Positions 63,288-64,000 of a stretch of 64,000 nt of DNA are shown piece by piece. A program made the translations under genes and the position numbers. Position 1 is the first letter of the stretch; each line of letters begins with the position of its first letter. The stretch is from the NCBI RefSeq assembly GCF_963082655.1, contig NC_081552.1, forward strand, positions 197,764,781 through 197,828,780, read 5' to 3'. This stretch comes from Stomoxys calcitrans (lineage: Eukaryota; Arthropoda; Insecta; Diptera; Muscidae). The notes beneath the pieces are model-generated. The model saw only the letters and a list, made by a program, of their open reading frames with translations. It made no database searches and was not told the origin of the DNA.

Positions 63288-63520
63288 TGTTAAACGCAAA
63301 AGCCGGGCAATGACACAGGAAATGCTCCAACGGCTAATCATCTTCTCCACATGCCCAATTTTACATAAGTGAGCTCGTAGTCCTATGTGTCCCGTTATGA
63401 TACCAATAGCTATATTGACTTACTCTTACTTTCTTTCAGAAATAGCCTCGTCTTTTCACGATTTGGATCCCCATAGATAGGATTTCTGTCCTACCGACCG
63501 TTTCGCTGTTCCACAGGGTA
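63288..63520 (-). pseudogene. LINE-B C-terminal tail fragment joined to LINE-A
   Basis: Minus strand shows degraded ETVGRTEIL, GIITGHIGLRAHLC and CVIARLLR-type tail sequence ending at AACAGATACC, which continues into LINE-A (TATCGAAGGCATTCGACAC). The two may share the three bases ACC at the joint. Confidence 0.65.
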
Positions 63521-63682
63521 TAAACCGATCTACCGATTTGATTTCTTGATTCCTTACAAGCCGCAATTTTTAGCCGCAAGCCGCAATTAGCTGAAATTTT
63601 GCAAGCGGTGTTCTATTACGATTTTTAACAACTGTGCCAAATACGGTCCAAATCAGTCTATAACCTGATAGGGCTTCATCTA
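63521..63682 (+). repeat. T1 module fragment
   Basis: GTATAAACCGATCTACCG, CTTACAAGCCGCAATTTTTAG (with a short duplication AGCCGCAAGCCGCAATT) and CAACTGTGCCAAATACGG. Confidence 0.55.
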
Positions 63683-63744
63683 TGCCTCAGTTATGGGTTG
63701 GTTCTTTGTCACTTTGAGACATGCTTGCAACCACAAATATAACA

Positions 63745-64000
63745 TACTAACTGGACAGGGCCCGCTCCGTTTCGCCTTCTTCCACTCTCTTATTCTATCT
63801 GAGGCCTATATTGGCACGGTCAGGATATGATATGTCGCCCCCATGTGGATATCATAGTGCTCTACTCCCAAATTTCTTTCATTTGAGTCTTATATTGCTA
63901 TGGTCGGTAAATATGCCCGGTATGATGGTGTTTTGAGTTTGAGATGGAGCCCCATGTATCAGATTCGTGCTCTAGTCTCAAATACCTTTCATTTGAGCCT
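63745..64000 (-). repeat. F element start, runs off the right edge
   Basis: Opens ACTGGACAGGGCCCGCTCCG and follows the start of the 7716 copy closely (CACTCTCTTATT, CTACTCCCAAATTTCTTTC, CATGTATCAGATTCGTGCTC). It confirms that this end of F is a conserved terminus. Confidence 0.65.

Noticed and set aside
1..64000. Bacterial or endosymbiont DNA, phage or defence system
   Set aside because: No operon-like gene runs, no ribosome-binding-site pattern, and every recognisable protein is of animal transposon type.

Overview
The window looks like a stretch of nuclear DNA from a higher fly, most plausibly a calyptrate such as a muscid. The evidence is indirect: AT-rich sequence with no bacterial gene organisation, several decayed non-LTR retrotransposon (LINE) families of dipteran type, mariner-type elements with TA target duplications, a tRNA-derived SINE, and very abundant modular repeats with boxes such as ATAGCTGCCATATAAACCGATC. 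I found no host gene that I can defend. Species-level placement is a guess.

Repeat names used below. LINE-A: Jockey/CR1-group-like, no RNase H seen. LINE-B, LINE-C and LINE-E: I/LOA/R1-group-like with RNase H. LINE-D: CR1-group, the only intact element. LINE-RTE and LINE-R1: short fragments. T1 and T2: modular repeats with ~153-154 bp internal tandem units, inverted subterminal repeats and a GC-rich palindrome before one end, resembling DINE-1/HINE (Helentron-derived) elements. T3: a third modular repeat. F: a modular repeat built around the phrase CAAATGAAAGGTATT, with one end near GGGCCCGCTCCGCT and the other near a GTTTGTTTGTTCCGTATAGAC stretch.

Layout. 1-3127: LINE-A (+). 3140-6638: SINE heads and three T1 copies, one carrying a mariner MITE. 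6640-7040: G repeat. 7716-10850: one F copy split by an RTE-like LINE fragment. 11790-12935: T3. 12940-15612: LINE-C joined to LINE-B. 15612-16040: mariner relic. 16868-21225: T1, F, T2 and a long T1 with a 154-bp array. 22112-24050: LINE-E, SINE and R1 fragment. 24290-25690: T1 and F. 25720-29325: rearranged LINE-B (-). 29330-36822: T1/T2 copies with two MITEs, a fold-back mariner derivative, F with a nested SINE, and a mariner relic. 37236-38840: F and T2. 38841-44729: LINE-B (+) split by the intact LINE-D. 45355-48720: LINE-B (-) and an RT-deleted LINE-C (-). 48725-53110: T2, two mariner relics, F, SINE, T2. 53170-61030: two F copies in inverted orientation around a LINE-C copy. 61551-63520: LINE-A (-) joined to LINE-B (-). 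63745-64000: start of another F copy.

The elements do not form a pathway. The main story is nested insertion: MITE inside T1 inside the G repeat, LINE-D inside LINE-B, SINE inside F, fold-back mariner inside T1. The strongest candidates for novelty are the exactly 154-bp-phased array of CTCF-like core motifs (19864-20801), the 607-bp fold-back mariner derivative with 195-bp arms (31581-32187), and LINE junctions that suggest template switching. All family names rest on motif recognition by eye, with no database comparison.
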